From Erysipelotrichaceae bacterium (GTDB lineage: Bacteria; Bacillota_I; Bacilli_A; Erysipelotrichales; Erysipelotrichaceae): DNA of 37,133 nt. Shown piece after piece: positions 33,016-37,133 of this stretch (positions are counted from its first letter, which is position 1; every line of letters begins with the position of its first letter). The notes beneath the pieces are model-generated. The model ran no database searches. It was not told where the DNA came from and saw nothing but the letters and a program-made list of their open reading frames with translations. The translations under genes and the position numbers were made by a program. The DNA lies in NCBI GenBank assembly GCA_012513225.1, contig JAAZCQ010000047.1, positions 1-37,133 of the forward strand, given 5' to 3'.

Positions 33016-34344
33016 ATGAACAAAATAATATTAGAATTATTAGAGGATAATAAATTAAAAGATTTACATGAATTATTACGTAAATCAAATCCAGTAGATT
33101 TGGCTGAAGAAATATCATTACTTGATGAAACAATCATGGTAATTGTATTTAGATTACTTGAAAAAGAACAAGCAGCTGAAGTATTTTCCTATATGGAAAG
33201 TGATGATAGAAATAAATTAGTAAAGATTTTTAGCAAATCAGAGATTGTTGGGTTAATTGACTCAATGTATGCAGATGATGCGGTAGATTTTTTGGCTGAT
33301 ATGCCAGCAAATGTTGTAACTCATCTATTAGATAATACGAATAAAGAACAAAGACAGTATATAAATCATTTACTTCAATATTCTGAAGATAGTGTTGGTA
33401 GTATAATGACTGTTGAATACGTTGAATTAAACAAAAACATGAATGTTAAACAGGCATTAGATAAGATTAGAAGAGTTGGAATTGATAGTGAAACGATTTA
33501 TACGTGCTATGTGATAGATAAGAAAAAATGTATAGGTATTATTACAGCAAAAGATCTAATATTAAATGATCCAGAAGTTAAAATAAGTGAGCTTATGAAA
33601 ACTGATTTTATATATGCATTGACTAGTGATGATAGAGAAGATGCAGCAAATAAGCTAAGTAAATATGGTTTAATTGTAATGCCAGTACTTGATAATGAAG
33701 GCTTTTTAGTGGGAATAGTAACCTTTGATGATGCTTTAGAAGTATTAGAAGATGAAGCAACAGAGGATATGCAAAAGATGGCTGCGATTGTTGCAAGTGA
33801 TAAACCTTATTTATCTACTTCTATTTGGGAACATGCTAAAAATAGAATTGGTTGGTTATTAATATTAATGTTTTCAGCTACTATTACTGGAACAATTATT
33901 TCAAGATATGAACATGCGTTTGAGGCAGTTCCAATCTTAGTTTCATTTATTCCGATGTTAATGGATACTGGAGGGAATTGTGGCTCTCAAAGCTCTACTT
34001 TAATTATTAGAGGACTTGCAGTAAATGAGATAAAATACACTGATATGTGGAGGGTTGTTTGGAAAGAGTTTGGGATTTCTTTAATAGTTAGTGCTGTTTT
34101 GGCTGTTGCAAATGGTATAAGAATATATATTATGTATAAAAATATTGCTTTATCATTAGTTGTATCTTTTTCTTTAATTGGTACTGTTGTTTTGTCAAAA
34201 CTGGTTGGAGCAATATTGCCTATTGGAGCTAAACAATTAAAACTTGATCCTGCAGTAATGGCTTCTCCAGTTATTACTACAATTGTAGATACAATTTCTA
34301 TCATTATTTACTTCTATATGGCTACAACAATTTTACATATTTAA
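33016..34344 (+). CDS. mgtE: Magnesium transporter MgtE
   Basis: 442-aa magnesium channel. Domains in order: N-terminal MgtE_N helical domain to about residue 120 (DAVDFLADMPANVV), a CBS pair at about 130-245 (SIMTVEYVELNKNM, GIVTFDDALEVLEDEA), a connecting helix, and five transmembrane helices. The pore signature MLMDTGGNCGSQSSTLIIRG near 315 and LDPAVMASPVITTIVD near 415 are present. Cytoplasmic domains sense magnesium and gate the channel. Length is normal. The start ATG follows AAAGGAGAT. Its leader at 32847-32998 suggests expression is regulated by transcription attenuation. Confidence 0.95.
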   Translation: MNKIILELLEDNKLKDLHELLRKSNPVDLAEEISLLDETIMVIVFRLLEKEQAAEVFSYMESDDRNKLVKIFSKSEIVGLIDSMYADDAVDFLADMPANVVTHLLDNTNKEQRQYINHLLQYSEDSVGSIMTVEYVELNKNMNVKQALDKIRRVGIDSETIYTCYVIDKKKCIGIITAKDLILNDPEVKISELMKTDFIYALTSDDREDAANKLSKYGLIVMPVLDNEGFLVGIVTFDDALEVLEDEATEDMQKMAAIVASDKPYLSTSIWEHAKNRIGWLLILMFSATITGTIISRYEHAFEAVPILVSFIPMLMDTGGNCGSQSSTLIIRGLAVNEIKYTDMWRVVWKEFGISLIVSAVLAVANGIRIYIMYKNIALSLVVSFSLIGTVVLSKLVGAILPIGAKQLKLDPAVMASPVITTIVDTISIIIYFYMATTILHI

Positions 34345-34372
34345 AAACTAGTCTAAACAACTAGTTTTCTTT
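34344..34372. terminator. Shared terminator of mgtE and the SRAP gene
   Basis: AAAACTAGT at 34344-34352 pairs perfectly with ACTAGTTTT at 34360-34368 around a 7-base loop, then CTTTT. The mgtE stop precedes it, and the minus-strand SRAP stop codon lies in its loop. Confidence 0.8.
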
Positions 34373-34946
34373 TGAGTATAATATTGTTTCTATTTAGTAA
34401 TGATTCATAATCACTACTTAACCACTTATCAAATTCATCTCTTCTTATAATTACAGGCATTCTATTATGTATATCTTTTACAGAGTTATTAGAAGAAGTT
34501 GTAATTATAGAAAAATGTACAAATTTTTCATTATCTTTATTAAATATTTTATATAAGCCTGCCATATATAAATTTTCTGTGTTTTCTAATTTAAATAAAT
34601 ATTTTGTTTTTTCTTGTTTATTCCATTCATAAAATCCATTAGAAGGTATAATACATCTATTAGTTTTTACAATATCTTTCCAAGTATATAAATCATTTAT
34701 TGTTTCACTTCTTGTGTTTATGATGAGTTTATTATCTTTTCCTATAAAGCCCCATCTCATAGGATGCCCTTGTAATTTATTATTTTTTAATAAAAATACA
34801 GGTACAACATCATTAGGGAATATTTCTTCATTTGTTTTTAAAGTGTAGTTTAAAGTACTTGTGTTTGTTTTAATTAAAACTTCTTTTAATAGATTTTCTA
34901 ATTCTTCATCATTAGATATAGAAAATCCTACATATCTTCCACACAT
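34353..34946 (-). CDS. SRAP-domain protein (YedK/HMCES type)
   Basis: 197-aa SOS-response-associated peptidase family protein. These form a covalent bond with abasic sites in single-stranded DNA through Cys2 after removal of Met1. Key residues are all present: MCGRY at the start, INTRSET with the conserved asparagine near residue 77, PSNGFYEW with the glutamate near 106, and IHNRMPVII with the histidine near 162. Length is normal. It starts 1 base after the HisJ-like gene's stop without a ribosome site, so translation is probably coupled. DNA repair and histidine synthesis have no evident link. Confidence 0.93.
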   Translation of the reverse strand: MCGRYVGFSISNDEELENLLKEVLIKTNTSTLNYTLKTNEEIFPNDVVPVFLLKNNKLQGHPMRWGFIGKDNKLIINTRSETINDLYTWKDIVKTNRCIIPSNGFYEWNKQEKTKYLFKLENTENLYMAGLYKIFNKDNEKFVHFSIITTSSNNSVKDIHNRMPVIIRRDEFDKWLSSDYESLLNRNNIILKRKLVV

Positions 34947-34947
34947 A

Positions 34948-35763
34948 TTATTTATTAAAGAGTTTTTCTTTTCTCTTATTTGCTTCTTCTTTTATATTGT
35001 AAGATTCTATAATATTTAAATCATAATCTTTTACTATTTCTAAAGTGGTATTTACCCAATATTCATTTAAAAAATGGCTTGGATCGTGTGTATCATGTCC
35101 TAATATAACAGGGCACTTTTTATTTGCTACAATTTCAAAAACTTTCTTATTTGGATATGCGTATCTATCTCCGTCTTTGTATATTAGTTTTCCATATTTG
35201 ATACCACCACAGTTTAGTTCAAATGGTATATTATTTCTTTTACATGCATCTATAATAGTTTCAGTTGCTTGAGTACAATATTTGTCCCATTTTGGATAAG
35301 AAAACATAAAAATATCAGGGTGTGCAACTATATCTGCTAAACCCATGTCACATGCTTTTTCAATAGAATCAGCATATTCTAGCAATTCATATGGTTTACT
35401 AAGATTATAGTTACTTCTACCATTAATTTCTTGTTCGTGTTGTCCAAGTATACAATAATCTAATTCTTTTCTATATCTTAGTAAGTCTTCCATTTGTGAT
35501 GGATAGTATTCAAGTTCTACTCCAATTAGTATTTCTATATCATCTTTATATTTTTCTTTTAACTCCTTTATTGATGATATATATTCATCATATTGTTCAT
35601 AGTTCATTCTTTCACCTTTTTTTGGGATTATATAAGGTGCATGATCAGAAAAGCCTAGTATTTTATATCCGGCTTTTATTGCATTAATTACATAGTCTTC
35701 ATCATTTCCGATGGCGTGTCCACATCTTTTTGTATGTGTGTGATAATTATATTTTATTTTCAT
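34948..35763 (-). CDS. hisJ: PHP-family histidinol-phosphatase (HisJ/HisK type)
   Basis: 271-aa metal-dependent phosphatase of the PHP domain family. Metal ligands are in YNYHTHTKRCGHAIG (residues 5-20), GFSDHAPY near 39, GVELEYYP near 81, ILGQHEQE near 111, IVAHPD near 145, FELNCGG and ILGHDTHDPSHF near 223. It would convert histidinol phosphate to histidinol, a step that the adjacent his operon lacks because its HisB is monofunctional. Other PHP phosphoesterases look similar; context supports HisJ. The start appears leaderless: TATAAT ends 6 bases before the ATG and there is no ribosome site. Confidence 0.87.
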   Translation of the reverse strand: MKIKYNYHTHTKRCGHAIGNDEDYVINAIKAGYKILGFSDHAPYIIPKKGERMNYEQYDEYISSIKELKEKYKDDIEILIGVELEYYPSQMEDLLRYRKELDYCILGQHEQEINGRSNYNLSKPYELLEYADSIEKACDMGLADIVAHPDIFMFSYPKWDKYCTQATETIIDACKRNNIPFELNCGGIKYGKLIYKDGDRYAYPNKKVFEIVANKKCPVILGHDTHDPSHFLNEYWVNTTLEIVKDYDLNIIESYNIKEEANKRKEKLFNK

Positions 35764-35769
35764 AAATGA

Positions 35770-35775
35770 ATTATA
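35770..35775 (-). promoter_or_regulatory. -10 box implying a leaderless hisJ transcript
   Basis: A perfect TATAAT on the minus strand with only 6 bases to the start codon at 35763, so transcription should begin at or beside the A of the ATG. The -35 region is poor (AATTCA at 17 bases). Confidence 0.5.
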
Positions 35776-35859
35776 TCATATCAAATCTTATATGAATTAA
35801 ATGTGTAAAAATGAAAGGCTTAAATAAGCATTTTTTTCTTAAAAAATAGGTATTATCAA

Positions 35860-35888
35860 TTGACATATTTATAGGTATATATTATATT
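35860..35888 (+). promoter_or_regulatory. Promoter of the metal-transporting ATPase gene
   Basis: TTGACA at 35860-35865 and TATATT at 35883-35888 with 17-base spacing: a near-consensus sigma-A promoter. The operator at 35889-35912 begins at the base after the -10 box. Confidence 0.85.
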
Positions 35889-35912
35889 ATATATGAACAA
35901 CTGTTCATATAT
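35889..35912 (+). promoter_or_regulatory. ArsR/SmtB-type (CzrA/CadC-like) operator
   Basis: A perfect palindrome: ATATATGAACA at 35889-35899, AC, and TGTTCATATAT at 35902-35912. The core ATGAACA-N2-TGTTCAT is the known form of sites bound by zinc/cadmium sensors of the ArsR/SmtB family. It covers the transcription start, so the repressor would block initiation until metal releases it. No such repressor gene is in the window. Confidence 0.8.
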
Positions 35913-35930
35913 CGAAATGAAGGTGTGGAT

Positions 35931-37133
35931 ATGGAAAAGTTAATTGAAATTAAAAATACGGTTACTTTACAAGGGTTAGATTGTGCAAATTGTGCGAGTA
36001 AAATCGAATCAAAAATAAATGATTTACCTGAAATTCAAGGTGCTAGTGTTGATTTTATAAATGCGAGTTGTACTTATATTACTAATGATTCTAATAATGA
36101 TAAAGTATTAGATTCTATTAAGAAAATTGTTAATGAATTAGAGCCTGATGTTAGAGTAATAACTGAAGAAGTAAAAGAGGAAGAAGAGGAAGATTTTAAA
36201 GGTAAAAAAATTCAAATCTTAGCTGGTGTTGTTTTAATAATAATTGGGTTTATTGTAAGGAGCTATAGTGATTTATTTGGAAGTATATTCTTTGTGGCTT
36301 CGTATCTTTTATTAGGTTATGAAGTAATAGTAAAAGCTGTTAAGAATTTATTAAAAGGAAATTTATTTGATGAAAATTTCTTAATGGCAATTGCAACTAT
36401 TGTTGCAATATTCTTACAAGAATATTTAGAAGCTGCTGCGGTAATGGTATTTTATCAATTTGGTGAATTATTTCAAGATCAAGCAGTTGCAACTTCTAGA
36501 AGCAATATTGCTAGTTTGATGGATATTAGACCTGATTATGCAAATGTTATAAGAAATAATGAAGTTGAAACAATTAATCCAGAACTTGTAAAAATTAATG
36601 AGGTAGTAGTAGTTAAACCTGGTGAGAAAATACCTTTAGATGGTGTTGTAATAGAGGGTAGTTCAATGTTAGATACTTCTAGTTTAACAGGTGAGTCTTT
36701 GGCTTTTGAGGCAGAGGTTGGAACTAATGTAATTAGTGGTTGTGTTAACTTAGATGGTATTTTAAAAGTTAAAGTTACTAAACCATATGGTGAATCTACT
36801 GTAAATAAAATATTGGAACTTGTTGAAAATACTTCTAGTAGAAAAGCTAATGCAGAAAAATTTATTACGAAGTTTTCTAAAGTTTATACTCCAGTAGTTG
36901 TTATATCTGCTGCTTTATTAGCTTTATTATTGCCTTTATTTATTAATATACCTTATAGTGAATCAATTAGAAGGGCAGCTACATTTTTAATTATTTCTTG
37001 TCCTTGTGCTTTAGTATTAAGTATTCCTTTAGGGTTTTATGCAGGCATTGGTTCTTTAAGTAAAATTGGAATATTGGTAAAAGGAAGTACAATAGTAGAA
37101 TCTTTATCAAAAGTTAAAAGAGTTGTTTTAGAT
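35931..37133 (+). CDS. Heavy-metal P-type ATPase, CadA/ZntA-like (C-terminus beyond window)
   Basis: First 401 codons of a P1B-type ATPase that exports zinc, cadmium or lead. An N-terminal HMA domain has the metal site GLDCANCASKIES at about residues 16-28. An acidic linker (EEVKEEEEEDF) follows near 80. Hydrophobic helices, the LTGES actuator motif near 256 and the CPCAL metal-binding helix near 360 are all present. The sequence ends at VVLD, just where DKTGT should start. Ribosome site AAGGTG precedes the ATG. The single CPC motif and the CzrA-type operator favour Zn/Cd over copper, which would usually carry a CPC with a different HMA start and copper-type regulator. Confidence 0.93.
   Translation, partial: MEKLIEIKNTVTLQGLDCANCASKIESKINDLPEIQGASVDFINASCTYITNDSNNDKVLDSIKKIVNELEPDVRVITEEVKEEEEEDFKGKKIQILAGVVLIIIGFIVRSYSDLFGSIFFVASYLLLGYEVIVKAVKNLLKGNLFDENFLMAIATIVAIFLQEYLEAAAVMVFYQFGELFQDQAVATSRSNIASLMDIRPDYANVIRNNEVETINPELVKINEVVVVKPGEKIPLDGVVIEGSSMLDTSSLTGESLAFEAEVGTNVISGCVNLDGILKVKVTKPYGESTVNKILELVENTSSRKANAEKFITKFSKVYTPVVVISAALLALLLPLFINIPYSESIRRAATFLIISCPCALVLSIPLGFYAGIGSLSKIGILVKGSTIVESLSKVKRVVLD

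Overview
This window is AT-rich, uses TGA as a normal stop, and reads as a chromosomal piece of a low-GC Gram-positive bacterium (Bacillota, Clostridia- or Erysipelotrichia-like; I cannot place it more precisely). Supporting signs are strong AGGAGG-type ribosome binding sites, a T-box leader, PTS operons, a HisZ/short-HisG histidine operon, a PHP-type histidinol phosphatase and sigma-A promoters. Coding regions are tightly packed and most of the window is metabolic.

Layout. Positions 1-1035 (minus) hold the start of a mannose-family PTS IID gene and a complete IIC gene. Positions 1268-3422 (plus) hold a Bax-inhibitor-1 family membrane protein, an unrecognised protein and a CpXC-domain protein. 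Positions 3622-13152 are an L-ascorbate utilisation locus. A DeoR/UlaR-like repressor faces an operon of UlaG lactonase, PTS IIA/IIC/IIB, a predicted beta-propeller protein, UlaF and UlaE epimerases, a HAD phosphatase and a split transketolase. Together these would import and phosphorylate ascorbate, open its lactone and feed xylulose-5-phosphate into the pentose phosphate pathway. The UlaD decarboxylase step is not encoded here. Positions 13248-14621 hold an OGG1-type 8-oxoguanine glycosylase and RpiB, followed by a convergent GH123/DUF4091-like lipoprotein.

Positions 16403-25180 are an accessory block of nine same-strand genes with no metabolic theme. In order they are: a zinc-ribbon/TPR/CFI-box protein, a YidD paralogue, a free small domain beginning YKCVPGPVGLRIS, a two-TM protein carrying the same domain, an 889-aa HerA/FtsK-like ATPase, an SPFH protein with a SHOCT-like tail, a four-TM protein, an acidic-repeat protein ending in an HExxH metallopeptidase-like domain, and a 98-aa protein. 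The block ends against a decayed IS3-family transposase tail and a 12-bp inverted repeat. It is the best candidate here for an undescribed membrane-associated system, but no function can be assigned from sequence alone.

Positions 25660-32737 are a complete-looking promoter, histidine-type T-box leader and hisZGDCBAFIE operon, but hisH is absent. The histidinol phosphatase (HisJ-like) lies nearby at 34948-35763 on the minus strand. Between them is mgtE with a structured leader that has its own promoter and a terminator just before the RBS, so it is a candidate metal-responsive switch. Last come an SRAP protein and the first 401 codons of a CadA/ZntA-type metal ATPase behind an ArsR/SmtB-type palindromic operator.
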